Origin: a virus
Length of the DNA stretch: 44,037 bases
Strand: one strand, 5' to 3'
IMG/VR virus record: IMGVR_UViG_3300023174_000285
Coordinates: 1-44,037 of that record
Shown here: one piece after another, positions 8,635 to 17,751 of the stretch
Numbering within the stretch: the stretch's first letter is position 1
How the letters are laid out: each line of letters starts with the position of its first letter
The notes under the pieces: model-generated
Told to the model about the DNA's origin: nothing
Databases searched by the model: none
Seen by the model: only the letters and a program-made list of their open reading frames with translations
Made by a program: the position numbers and the translations under genes

Positions 8635-10932
8635 ATGGCAACAAGCGATACAGTATCGTACAAATACATTCTGACTAATCTACTTACTAATAAAGTAATA
8701 GCAGAAGTTCCTTTTGTTGACGTAACTTATGGAAGAGCAATTAAATCTGCTGGAAGTTTTTCTGGAACTATACCAGTAACTACTGAAACTTCATATTTAA
8801 ACTTATACGATACAACTATGCCAGCAAAAACTGGTTTATACGTTATGAGAAATGATTCCTGTATGTGGGGAGGAATTATTTGGAGTAGGTCTTACAACGC
8901 TAAAGAAAGAAAACTTAGCGTATCTGGTTTGGAATTCACAAGTTATTTTGCACATAGAAAAATTTGGAAAACTTACTCAAATTCTTTTTCCGCAAAACTT
9001 TTTGTCCCCAGTGAGGCAAGCGGTGAAGACTCTACAGTCACTTTATTAAACGATAGTTTTGATTTTGAGGCTGGCGGTGATGTATATATTTCATTTACTA
9101 AGGGATACGTCAACCTAAGTAGTTATTTTAAAGTTGGAAATTTTCCAACAACAGAATCTTTTCAGATAGACCCTGCTGCAAGGTCATACATAATCAACAA
9201 CGTGGCGGTAAAAAAAGGCGTTGCCACATTCACAACAAAAACAAACCATGGGCTGTCAATTGGTGATGAAGTGACAGTTAGCGGTATTAGTTTAGATAAG
9301 AAAAAATACCCAAATTTTGCACTTAGAATGAACGTCACTCAAACCGTTGCTAGCATACCGACAAATAACACTTTTACAGCAAAAATAGACGTTGACCAAG
9401 CAATTAAATTAACAAGCAGTAAGCAAACTGCTAGGGCTACTTTTAACGGTTCTTTGCCACCTGGTACTTATGATGTCACTGTAACTTGTTCTTTGGATAC
9501 TTACGAGTTTGCAAGAAGAATGATTAATAGTATTGCAGATGATTTTAGTGGTACAACTTACCCTAACTCTGCAATTGAACCTGGAATTGCATATTCAGTG
9601 GATATAAATGGTTGTAGCAGACAAGGAAATATAGTAACCATAACTACAGAGCAACCTCACGACTTAAGAGAAGGTCAGCAATTTACTGTACAAAATCTTT
9701 CTTCAGATATAGGAGGTAGATTTAATGTTCTAGAAATACTGGACGACAACACTGTGACTTTTGTTTCTGAGGGTGAGGCATTTCCCTACAAACCTGTAGA
9801 AACTAAAACAGTTTATATAACAAAACGTTATAGACGCAACAAAGTAATTACTTATACTACTGGCACCGCACATGGTTTTGATGCTGGAGACTACGTAAAA
9901 ATTACCAATATAAAGGCTACTAAACAACTTGTAAAAGAAGATAAGAAAAAACCAGAAAACAATGTTTATGAAACATATGAATATACTGGTGAATTTCAAG
10001 TAATTGACAACATTGGTACTACTCAATTTGGAGTTAGAGCAAATAGTCAAACCGTAGACAGTAAAAAAACAGAAGTCCTTACTCCTAATGGGTTGGCAGT
10101 ATCTCAGCCTAGGATTAAGGTTGGTTCTTTCGGGCCATTCACTAATAACGCAGACATAGGCATAACTTTTGAAAATGATTTTTCAGGCACTGGTAAGGCT
10201 CCATCTCTGATTAGAGGTGACCAAATGCAAACTCTCAACAAAATTTTAGATGGCTATTCTGATGATATTGATGGATTTGATTATAGAATTGATTGTAATT
10301 ACAACCCAGAAACTTTAAGTTTTGAGAGGGTGTTTAAATTTATACCTAGACAATTTCCAGATGCACCAGTTGATGGTGAAGTGTCACCAATAACTAGATT
10401 TGGTGCAGAAAAAAATGTTTTTGAATTTCCTGGAAACGTAAGTAGCGTAGAACTAAATGAAAATGCTGAAAACGCTGCAACTAGATTTTTCACTATAGGT
10501 GCAAAAGAAGGTTTGGGTGCGGACGCATACGCACCGCACGCTGCGGCTGCAGCGGAAGATTTGCTAGACGATAACTGGCTACTTTTAGACGAAGATGAAA
10601 AAATAGATTCTGAGCCTAGCGAAAATGTTTTATATCAGTGGGCTGAGAGGTACTTGTACGAAAGCAGACCGCCTATGGGAGAAATAACCATATCGGTTAA
10701 TGGAAGTATTGACCCAGTGGTTGGAAGTTATTACCCAGGTGATTGGTGTTCAATTATTATTGACGATGACTTTATTAGACAACGTTTAGCGAGTGGGCTA
10801 GAGCCTCGAACTGATATAATTGTTAGAAAGATTATTAACTACTCTGTAAAAGTAAAAGACGCTCTTGGAGTCCCAGAAGAAGTTTCAATTACATTAGTTC
10901 CAGATTGGGAGGTGGACAGTTTTGCCAAGTAA
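8635..10932 (+). CDS. Tail hub-like minor tail protein with inserted repeat modules
   Basis: 765 residues. The N-terminal part (GLYVMRNDSCMWGGIIWSR, about residues 67-85, then KLSVSGLEFTSYF) and the C-terminal part (GFDYRIDCNY near 545 and FKFIPRQFP near 565) resemble Gp37-like/hub proteins that follow Dit in siphoviruses and form the tail tip. Between these halves lie three copies of the same beta module found in the preceding protein: TNHGLSIGDEVTVSG near 203, EQPHDLREGQQFTVQ near 340 and TAHGFDAGDYVKIT near 410. The modules therefore look inserted into an ordinary hub scaffold. The ATG at 8635 has AAGGAAAG upstream. The C-terminus overlaps the next gene by 11 bases. No catalytic endopeptidase motif is recognisable. 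Confidence 0.7.
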   Translation: MATSDTVSYKYILTNLLTNKVIAEVPFVDVTYGRAIKSAGSFSGTIPVTTETSYLNLYDTTMPAKTGLYVMRNDSCMWGGIIWSRSYNAKERKLSVSGLEFTSYFAHRKIWKTYSNSFSAKLFVPSEASGEDSTVTLLNDSFDFEAGGDVYISFTKGYVNLSSYFKVGNFPTTESFQIDPAARSYIINNVAVKKGVATFTTKTNHGLSIGDEVTVSGISLDKKKYPNFALRMNVTQTVASIPTNNTFTAKIDVDQAIKLTSSKQTARATFNGSLPPGTYDVTVTCSLDTYEFARRMINSIADDFSGTTYPNSAIEPGIAYSVDINGCSRQGNIVTITTEQPHDLREGQQFTVQNLSSDIGGRFNVLEILDDNTVTFVSEGEAFPYKPVETKTVYITKRYRRNKVITYTTGTAHGFDAGDYVKITNIKATKQLVKEDKKKPENNVYETYEYTGEFQVIDNIGTTQFGVRANSQTVDSKKTEVLTPNGLAVSQPRIKVGSFGPFTNNADIGITFENDFSGTGKAPSLIRGDQMQTLNKILDGYSDDIDGFDYRIDCNYNPETLSFERVFKFIPRQFPDAPVDGEVSPITRFGAEKNVFEFPGNVSSVELNENAENAATRFFTIGAKEGLGADAYAPHAAAAAEDLLDDNWLLLDEDEKIDSEPSENVLYQWAERYLYESRPPMGEITISVNGSIDPVVGSYYPGDWCSIIIDDDFIRQRLASGLEPRTDIIVRKIINYSVKVKDALGVPEEVSITLVPDWEVDSFAK
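10907..10915 (+). promoter_or_regulatory. Ribosome binding site selecting a TTG start
   Basis: GGGAGGTGG lies inside the end of the hub gene, 6 bases before TTG at 10922. This strong site justifies the non-ATG start of the next protein. Confidence 0.75.
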
Positions 10933-13900
10933 AAGATATAATTCTAAGCGTAGTTTTGGTACTCGATTTAACGACATCAAAGAAACTTTTGAAGTTGTAA
11001 ATAAGCAGACACCACCAGACCAAATTATCAATGCTGGAGTTGATTACGCTCAACTAGAGGTCAATTCTATTGACTCAACTACCATCAACTATGGTGGAAT
11101 TTCTGCAAGTAATTTTTCAGAAGTTGCAAAAATTGCTTCTGGCGAATCAAATCAGCGTATTCCTTCCGACTTAACCGATGTTTTGTATTGGCAAGAAGTC
11201 GCTTCTGGTCTTCTAGAACTTCACAGGCAAGGATTCCACAACAACGAGGATATTGTTAACGTTGAGGCTACCTCAGAAGGATTGTTGTTTACTCCGACTG
11301 TAGACGAGCCAGCAAGAATATATTTGACTGGTCGCCTACCAATCCCTAAAAGTAAAAAAGTGTACGCCACTTGGGAATCAGACAGGTCATGCAGTTTAAG
11401 ATTAATTTGGTGGAAAAATTCGAATTTAATTGAAGTTACCAATAGTTCCACAATTGCTGGAGTAGCAACTATAACTACTGCAACTCAACATAATTTTGCA
11501 GTTGGTCAAGAGATTAGAGTCACTAATTTAGATTACAACTACAACGGTTATCAAACAATTACTGCTGTTGACACGTATACAATTTCATATGCCAGCCCAA
11601 CTCTCACCGCATTGGACAGCAACATTGACGACGAGCAATGGGAGACCCGTGGTTCTGTAAATTTAGAAGATTACGTATATGAAGAACTAACCGATAAAGA
11701 ACTGTGGAATGCAAGTTATCGTTCTGCAAACGTATCAAACAAGGTTTTAACTAGCAATATTGCTACTCTAACTACCAATGCATCGCACAGTTTTGTGGTC
11801 GGTGACTCTGTTGTAGTTGGGGGAATTGATGATACTTTTAACGGTACCTACAAAATTACTGCTGTCACTGACACTACCCTCAGTTACCAAAAAGAGTCTA
11901 CAAATGTGTCAAGTACTGCCGTCTCTCCAGTAGTTGAAATTACTTCAGATGACTCTATTTCTGCAACAGAGTATGCAATTTATTTAGAAGTATCTGCTGG
12001 CTCAGATGCATTGCTACTAAAATCAGCAAAAGCATTCGAGGTAATTGGTTATGGTGCAAAGGCTCCTTTATATGCAAATGTAAATAATTCTGTTTTGACA
12101 AATAACGTTGCTACTCTAACTACTTCCGAAGTTCACGAATTCAAGGAAAATAGTTCCGTAGTGGTGTCTAATGTAGGTTCTCCTTATGACGGCACTCATA
12201 TTATTATTGGCGGAAATAATGCACCAACTTCAAACACTTTTAGTTATGGTCTTATAAACGCAAACGTTGCATCAGCCGTAGCAAACGGTAAGGCTGTTGC
12301 TTACGATGGAAGACAGCACAGTGAACTTACCCCCGACGGACTACGTTTATATGAACCAAACGGTGCTTTAGCCGTAGATTTAACTACTGCTGGAACTTCT
12401 GTTTTTAATATCTACAAAAACTCGAATGTAGTGGCTTCTATTGATACTGATGGAAATGCAACTTTTGCAAATATTGATGCAGACAAATATGTACTAAATG
12501 GTACTGATTTGGTGGGTACCTTTGCCGACGCTGAGTTTAACGGTTTTGCTTACAATAAATTTAACACAGCAAACGTAGGTGAAATTGAAGTCAACAACTC
12601 TTACTTAAACTGGCTTGCTAGAGGTGTAATTTATGAAGGTTATTCCGTACTTGGAAGAAACTTTACGCTCACTACTTCTAATACTTACTACACACTAGCA
12701 AGTGGTTATTTTAAAGTAGAAGCAAATCGTTCTTACTCTTTGCAGTTGGATTTTGGTAGCATATTCGTTAACAATCAATCAAATGCTGTTGTAAATACGG
12801 TTTTAAAAATGGGCACTGCTCCGTTAATTGTTGGAGGTGTTGAAACTTTTTATTTAAGAAGCATTGTTGGAACTGGCACTGCAACAACACTTGGTACTAA
12901 AGCATCTCAGTTTGACAGTGTTGGCTCTGCACTTCCTCAAGTTAGAGTGATTGGAAAAAGAATTCAATCTAACGTTGTCACTTTGCTTTTAGAAGACAAT
13001 ACTTATAGCGGAGTCAATGCTTCTACAAATAATATAATTGGAGTGACTGGAGTTGGCTACCCGTACGATGGCTATGTAACTGCCACAGCAACTAATTTAT
13101 ATACAAGCAATACAGTTTCATATTCTCTTATTGGCACAAGAATGAATGCTGACAGCACTTCAAATTCTAGAGCGGTAACTACTAACTTAGTTGCTGGTTC
13201 GAAAACAGTGGTCGTTGCAAATACGGCAGGATTGTACACGGGATTCCCACTAACAAAAGTTTCTGGTACAGGTGCATTTGGAAGTAGTGCAGTTGTAAAT
13301 GTCGTTACAAATACGACTCACTTTACTACAAACGTGAATCACGCTACTTCTGGAAGTATGACTTTTAGCGTAGTTCCGTTTATAGATACTTCTTCTTCTA
13401 CAACTGCAAAAGTTGCACCTGAACTTAGTATTACGGCTGGAACATTACCGCCTAATACTCCTATTTATTACACAATTGAAATGTCGTGTATTACTCCAAA
13501 CGTTAACGTTAGCGTTAGTTACAGTTCTTACCCAGCAAACACTTCTACTACTATGTTTAGCGTCATAGACATAGGTCAAGCAAAGCAAAATTCTTGGACT
13601 GCAATGGACGACTTGGGAAGAACTGCTGTAGGCTCTACTGCTTCAGAATTTGGCGGTAGTGGTAGTGGTTATACGGTAAGAGAAACAAAAACCGTAAACG
13701 CAAATGAATCTGCTTACTATGACAATTACGGTAAGGGAACTGGAACATCTGACCCTTATGCATATCGCTATTCTTTATACCAAGGAAATCCAGGAACTGC
13801 TTCTGGCACTAAAAAATCTGCAATTGGATTTCCTGCATTTGGTCTACCTAGTGGTGCTGTTGTAGAAAAAGCAGAGTTATATTTAAGAAATAGGCACTCT

Positions 13901-14227
13901 TATTATTCTTCTGGGCTAACTTGCTACATTGGTGCCCACATTGAGGATACTTTAGGCTCTACTGTACCTACTCAGGTAAGTAACACATTTACAAGTACTA
14001 CAGTTTCTGCTCATTTTGATAAAGGTCAAGGTAAATGGGTTGATGTCACAAACTGGGCTACTCAGATTGCTAGCGGAGCACTAAAAGGTTTCTTAATTGG
14101 TCTTACGTCTGGTACAAATACTTGGTATTCAGCCTTAGCCCAGTACGGTTATTTCGATGGTGTAAACCCCACATCCTCTACTGAAGATTTTCCTAGACTA
14201 AGAATTACTTACAGATACACAGCGTAG
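10922..14227 (+). CDS. Large minor tail/fibre-like protein with DNRLRE-like C-terminus
   Basis: 1101 residues starting at TTG. The basic N-terminus is followed by a region that probably anchors to the tail tip. At least three beta modules of the type seen in the two preceding proteins occur (TQHNFAVGQEIRVTN near 195, ASHSFVVGDSVVVGG near 295, SEVHEFKENSSVVVSN near 402), plus a degenerate one near 690. The last about 200 residues (AIGFPAFGLPSGAVVEKAELYLRN split by loops, ending TEDFPRLRITYRY) resemble the DNRLRE-type beta domain found on cell-surface and phage tail proteins. A receptor-contacting or carbohydrate-binding role is inferred. A GLRLYEPNGALAVDLTT segment near residue 475 is common in phage minor tail proteins. 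It is co-directional and overlapping with the hub gene. Confidence 0.7.
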   Translation: MPSKRYNSKRSFGTRFNDIKETFEVVNKQTPPDQIINAGVDYAQLEVNSIDSTTINYGGISASNFSEVAKIASGESNQRIPSDLTDVLYWQEVASGLLELHRQGFHNNEDIVNVEATSEGLLFTPTVDEPARIYLTGRLPIPKSKKVYATWESDRSCSLRLIWWKNSNLIEVTNSSTIAGVATITTATQHNFAVGQEIRVTNLDYNYNGYQTITAVDTYTISYASPTLTALDSNIDDEQWETRGSVNLEDYVYEELTDKELWNASYRSANVSNKVLTSNIATLTTNASHSFVVGDSVVVGGIDDTFNGTYKITAVTDTTLSYQKESTNVSSTAVSPVVEITSDDSISATEYAIYLEVSAGSDALLLKSAKAFEVIGYGAKAPLYANVNNSVLTNNVATLTTSEVHEFKENSSVVVSNVGSPYDGTHIIIGGNNAPTSNTFSYGLINANVASAVANGKAVAYDGRQHSELTPDGLRLYEPNGALAVDLTTAGTSVFNIYKNSNVVASIDTDGNATFANIDADKYVLNGTDLVGTFADAEFNGFAYNKFNTANVGEIEVNNSYLNWLARGVIYEGYSVLGRNFTLTTSNTYYTLASGYFKVEANRSYSLQLDFGSIFVNNQSNAVVNTVLKMGTAPLIVGGVETFYLRSIVGTGTATTLGTKASQFDSVGSALPQVRVIGKRIQSNVVTLLLEDNTYSGVNASTNNIIGVTGVGYPYDGYVTATATNLYTSNTVSYSLIGTRMNADSTSNSRAVTTNLVAGSKTVVVANTAGLYTGFPLTKVSGTGAFGSSAVVNVVTNTTHFTTNVNHATSGSMTFSVVPFIDTSSSTTAKVAPELSITAGTLPPNTPIYYTIEMSCITPNVNVSVSYSSYPANTSTTMFSVIDIGQAKQNSWTAMDDLGRTAVGSTASEFGGSGSGYTVRETKTVNANESAYYDNYGKGTGTSDPYAYRYSLYQGNPGTASGTKKSAIGFPAFGLPSGAVVEKAELYLRNRHSYYSSGLTCYIGAHIEDTLGSTVPTQVSNTFTSTTVSAHFDKGQGKWVDVTNWATQIASGALKGFLIGLTSGTNTWYSALAQYGYFDGVNPTSSTEDFPRLRITYRYTA

Positions 14228-14238
14228 AAAGAATAAAA

Positions 14239-14580
14239 ATGCCAGAAATAATTATTGAAGTTGGAGACTATGTACATGGTCGCCTATACAACGAAGATAG
14301 AAGTAATGTAGTCGTTCAAGACTTTGCAGTTAAATCAATTGACGGCACCGTCTACACTGGTGGAGTATTGGATTGCGATACGTCCGCTGGATGGTCTATT
14401 GAGTTAATTAGAAAATTTGTTCCAAATTTAAATTTGCCACAGGAATTATCGGAAATTACTGGTTACGATAAATATAATAATAAAATTTACCTTACTGGTA
14501 AGGCTCGCGTATGGAGAGACAGTAATGGTGCTCAAATTGACATAGAAACACTTGTAACTTGGGAAAACGGTCACGTCTAA
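14239..14580 (+). CDS. Hypothetical protein after tail genes
   Basis: 113 residues. The start ATG at 14239 follows the fibre gene by 11 bases and the protein ends in two adjacent stop codons (TAATAA). It is predicted to be beta-rich, with no transmembrane segment and no recognisable motif. As the last gene of the plus-strand tail module it may be a small tail or fibre-associated protein, but there is no direct evidence. It has no cysteine cluster apart from a single Cys in VLDCDTSAGW. Confidence 0.55.
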   Translation: MPEIIIEVGDYVHGRLYNEDRSNVVVQDFAVKSIDGTVYTGGVLDCDTSAGWSIELIRKFVPNLNLPQELSEITGYDKYNNKIYLTGKARVWRDSNGAQIDIETLVTWENGHV

Positions 14581-14630
14581 TAAGTTTTAGATAGTGGTAG
14601 AATTTTTACAAATACTTTGGAAAGATAAAT

Positions 14631-15101
14631 ATGCATGAAGTAAAAGACGGCTCAAGAACCCTACAATTTGAGGGGACTCTTCTAGGAAAATCTTCTTCTT
14701 ATAAAAGAGGTTCTACTAGGTGGATTGAATTTTTTCTATATAAAACCGAAAGTGGCTCTTATGTACTCTCTCGTATTGGAGTATCCCTCGTTTACCATGG
14801 AGCAGCCTGTCCTCTAGTTAAAAGATATGGACTACAAGAAATCAGTTTTGGATTAATTGAAAAAGATTCCTTGCCTTGTGAAGATTGTAGACCTTCTGCT
14901 GGTGCTGATTTAGTTTTTCCAGAAAAGCACAGATATTGGGCACAGGTAAGCGAAGAACCGTCTGCTGTACTAGATGCTTTATATAAGTATGACCAAGGCG
15001 GTGCTAAATATTTGACAAATGTTGCACAAAGACTGCTTGAAACCGCTTCTGACAAAGACTCGGCTATTGAATCTATCTATAGAATAGAAGTGATTCCTTA
15101 A
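14631..15101 (+). CDS. Conserved actinophage-type hypothetical protein
   Basis: 156 residues. The N-terminal half (TLQFEGTLLGKSSS, RWIEFFLYKTESGSYVLSRIG) resembles proteins of unknown function common in actinobacteriophages. Cysteines in GAACPLVKRY and LPCEDCRPS (C-x2-C) could form a metal site with nearby His. It has no known function. A GGAAAG ribosome binding site precedes ATG 14631. The gene sits between the structural and replication modules and may begin the early or middle transcription unit; a TAGAAT-like -10 lies near 14599-14604 but is weak. Confidence 0.6.
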   Translation: MHEVKDGSRTLQFEGTLLGKSSSYKRGSTRWIEFFLYKTESGSYVLSRIGVSLVYHGAACPLVKRYGLQEISFGLIEKDSLPCEDCRPSAGADLVFPEKHRYWAQVSEEPSAVLDALYKYDQGGAKYLTNVAQRLLETASDKDSAIESIYRIEVIP

Positions 15102-15116
15102 TCGAAAAGAGTCCAA

Positions 15117-15371
15117 ATGTCTAGTGACAACCAATTTGATATGTCAATGTTTGAAGATGACTTCACTAATCTAGACATGGTTGCCATTCAGTTTAATGAA
15201 CTGTATAAATCTTTAAAACGCAGTGGGTTTACTGCCGACGAAGCATTAGAAATAGTTGGAATGGTCATGGCAAACAGTATGACTTACATTCCACCAATAA
15301 ACTATGATGATTTTGACGATAGAGAAATTAGAAACGAATTTAACGACGAAGATGGCGATGATTTCGTATAA
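15117..15371 (+). CDS. Small acidic hypothetical protein
   Basis: 84 residues, strongly acidic with a C-terminus dominated by Asp/Glu (EFNDEDGDDFV). The central helix, RSGFTADEALEIVGMVM (about residues 36-52), is similar to helical segments in small actinophage proteins of unknown function. It has AAAAGAG upstream of ATG 15117 and lies 15 bases after the previous gene. It precedes DNA polymerase, so it may be co-transcribed with replication genes. No function can be assigned. Confidence 0.55.
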   Translation: MSSDNQFDMSMFEDDFTNLDMVAIQFNELYKSLKRSGFTADEALEIVGMVMANSMTYIPPINYDDFDDREIRNEFNDEDGDDFV

Positions 15372-15412
15372 GTAGTACAATTTAAAGACAGAATGACAAT
15401 TAAGGACGTAAT

Positions 15413-17230
15413 ATGAGCCTTGCCGATGTGCAACTCAATTTAGTAGACAGCGTAGAAAAAGCCGAAAAGTTTATGACTTGGCTAAGTCAACGTAGACCAA
15501 TGAACGCTATTGCTATTGACACCGAAACTGGCGAACTTCCTGGACGACCTACCAAAGACGCTTTATCCCCTTGGCACGGAAGACTAAGACTTGTCCAAGT
15601 TGGAGATGGCATGACTGGTTGGTCTATTCCTTGGGAAGAGTGGTCTGGTGTTTTTTATGAAGCAATGGATAAATTTGATGGTCAGATAGTCTGTCATAAC
15701 ATTGCCTTTGAAGCCAAGTGGTTTGAGATTCACTCACGTTGGTCTATGCCTTGGCAACGTGCTCACGACACAATGATTATGTCGCAGATTATTGACCCTA
15801 TTGGTTCGGCTGCACTTAAGAAACTAACTGCTCAGTTTGTGGACTCCAAGGCTGCAGCACTTCAATCTCACTTAGACAATTCTTTGCACGAAAACGGTTG
15901 GACTTGGGGGACAGTTCCTGTCAACTTTGAACCTTACTGGGCTTATGGTGCTCTTGACCCTGTGCTGACAATGCGTTTGTTTGAGCAGTTCTGGGAGAAG
16001 TGTGGCACTGGTGGAATTTACTCTGTACCTTATGAACTTGAGATGGCAACTCGAAAGATTGCCACTCGCATGGAACTCAATGGTGCTCGTATTGACTTAG
16101 ATTATTCTCAAAAAAAATTTGATGAACTTACTGCTTATGGAGAAAGTGTACGTAAGTGGGGTCAAGATACTTACGGTATGTCTATTACTAGCAATATTCA
16201 ACTTGTACGTCAGTTTGAAAAGATGGGTGCTGAAATTACTGAAACCACTCCTAGTGGTCAAAAGTCTGCGTCTAAAGACCAAATTAAAATGTTGCTTCGT
16301 GACGGTTCTCCTGAAGTTCAACAGTTGGCTGAAGTTGTTCTAAAGCAACGCAAGGCAGATAAATTGGCAAACACTTATTTTAAGAACTTCCTTGAAGGAA
16401 ATATTAACGGTATTGTGCATCCATCTATTCGTACTCTTGCTGCACGAACTGGACGTATGTCTATCACCGAACCAGCACTACAAACTTTGCCATCTGGAGA
16501 TGCAACTGTACGTCGTGCATTCATTCCTAAGGATGAAGACCACCTAATTATTTCTTCCGACCTTGACCAAGTAGAGTTCCGTCTAACTGCTAACTTTAGC
16601 CAAGACCAAGACCTAATTAACCTATTCAATGAAGCAGACCGCACTGGGGGAGATGTGTTTACCGAGATTATGCGTCAGGTATACCAAGACCAGACTGCTC
16701 AAAAGTCTGACCCTAGAAGAAAACTTATCAAGGGTGTGGTTTATGGGAAATTGTATGGTGCTGGAGTCTCCACTATGGCACTAACTGCTGGAGTATCTGA
16801 CGCTCAGATGAAATCTGTTGTAGACGCTTTTGACCAGAATTATCCTGGTGTCAGACAGATGGCTCAGGCAATTGAAGATGCTGGAATGAAACGTCTCCGT
16901 GCTGAAGGCGTTGGCTATGTAAAAACTAGAACTGGTCGTCGTCTACCTTGCGATGACGATAGAGTTTATTCACTAACCAACTATTTGATTCAAGCAAGTG
17001 CTGCTGAAATCTTCAAACAGAATCTAATCAAACTTGACCAAGCAGACCTAACTGAATTTTTAATTGTGCCAGTGCACGATGAAATTGTATTAAATGTGCC
17101 AAAAAACAACGTTGAGGAAATTATGGAAACTGTGCGTGAATGTATGACAACTCGTGAAGGTTGGCAGGTACCGCTTACTGCTGGCGTTGATGGTCCGTTT
17201 GAGAACTGGGGTTCCAAGTACGATGAGTAA
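15413..17230 (+). CDS. DNA polymerase I (family A) with 3'-5' exonuclease
   Basis: 605 residues, typical of phage family A polymerases that lack a 5' nuclease domain. The exonuclease domain shows DTE at residues 36-38 (ExoI), HN at 95-96 and D119 (ExoII region), and Y178-x3-D182 (ExoIII). The polymerase domain shows motif A around D383 (SSDLDQVEFR), motif B K440...Y444-G445 (KGVVYG), and motif C H555-D556-E557 (PVHDEI). All catalytic residues are present, so it should be active in phage genome replication. Motif A has DLDQ instead of the more common DYSQ, a conservative family variant. The TAAGGA site precedes ATG 15413, and the gene overlaps the RuvC-like gene by 8 bases, suggesting translational coupling. 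Confidence 0.96.
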   Translation: MSLADVQLNLVDSVEKAEKFMTWLSQRRPMNAIAIDTETGELPGRPTKDALSPWHGRLRLVQVGDGMTGWSIPWEEWSGVFYEAMDKFDGQIVCHNIAFEAKWFEIHSRWSMPWQRAHDTMIMSQIIDPIGSAALKKLTAQFVDSKAAALQSHLDNSLHENGWTWGTVPVNFEPYWAYGALDPVLTMRLFEQFWEKCGTGGIYSVPYELEMATRKIATRMELNGARIDLDYSQKKFDELTAYGESVRKWGQDTYGMSITSNIQLVRQFEKMGAEITETTPSGQKSASKDQIKMLLRDGSPEVQQLAEVVLKQRKADKLANTYFKNFLEGNINGIVHPSIRTLAARTGRMSITEPALQTLPSGDATVRRAFIPKDEDHLIISSDLDQVEFRLTANFSQDQDLINLFNEADRTGGDVFTEIMRQVYQDQTAQKSDPRRKLIKGVVYGKLYGAGVSTMALTAGVSDAQMKSVVDAFDQNYPGVRQMAQAIEDAGMKRLRAEGVGYVKTRTGRRLPCDDDRVYSLTNYLIQASAAEIFKQNLIKLDQADLTEFLIVPVHDEIVLNVPKNNVEEIMETVRECMTTREGWQVPLTAGVDGPFENWGSKYDE

Positions 17231-17696
17231 GCGTCTAATTCTGAGCGTTGACCCTGGTAAAGCCAGTGGTATTTGTCTATTTCAATATGACAAAGATAGA
17301 GACCCGAGGTTGGTATGGTCTGGGGAGTATCAACAAGAAGAATATGCCGAGCCAATTAGAAGTGCTCTGCGTTCTTCTATGGATTATGGAATTCCTCTTG
17401 AGATAGTGTGTGAAAGATTTACTATAAATGCTCAAACAGTTCGTAACTCTCAAGCACCATACTCACTTGAGCAGATTGGAATCCTAAAGCAGATTCTTTT
17501 AGACCACAAAATTAATCCAGATACTATTATATTTCAATCTCCAGCAGATGCTAAGGCTATGTTTAGCAACGAAAAGTTGAAAAAATTAGATTATTGGCAC
17601 AAGGGTGGCGAAGGACACGCTCTAGATTCAATAAGACACGCTCTACTTAGACTTGTCAAAACAGGGTGGGTACCTGCTAAACTATTGAAAGATTAG
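17223..17696 (+). CDS. RuvC-like Holliday junction resolvase
   Basis: 157 residues from ATG 17223. A longer frame begins at 17154 inside the polymerase gene, but the RuvC-like fold starts at residue 5 of the shorter form. Acidic residues fit the RNase-H-like resolvase pattern: D10 in ILSVDPGKASG, E64 in IVCERF, and D135 in GEGHALDSIRHAL. The protein probably resolves branched replication or recombination intermediates before packaging. It lies between DNA polymerase and a SNF2-like helicase in an evident replication block. The 8-base overlap with the polymerase stop supports the start. Confidence 0.85.
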   Translation: MSKRLILSVDPGKASGICLFQYDKDRDPRLVWSGEYQQEEYAEPIRSALRSSMDYGIPLEIVCERFTINAQTVRNSQAPYSLEQIGILKQILLDHKINPDTIIFQSPADAKAMFSNEKLKKLDYWHKGGEGHALDSIRHALLRLVKTGWVPAKLLKD

Positions 17697-17735
17697 AGAT
17701 ACTATCAAAAAAAGTTTTTAAACTTTTAAATTTTG

Positions 17736-17744
17736 TGCTAGTAT
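17736..17744 (+). promoter_or_regulatory. Extended -10 promoter upstream of helicase
   Basis: TGCTAGTAT matches the extended -10 form TGnTAnnnT, within a very AT-rich 50-base gap. The hexamer TAGTAT (17739-17744) ends 7 bases before ATG 17752, so transcription would start at or next to the start codon, giving a leaderless mRNA. No clear -35 is seen. Confidence 0.5.
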
Positions 17745-17751
17745 TTATGTA

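Noticed and set aside
9730-10050. 106-residue minus-strand frame inside the hub gene
   Set aside because: Antisense to a well-supported tail gene and not followed by any other minus-strand gene; looks like an AT-rich shadow.
17154-17222. Longer N-terminus for the RuvC-like protein
   Set aside because: The extra 23 residues are inside the polymerase gene and the RuvC-like core starts at the ATG 17223.
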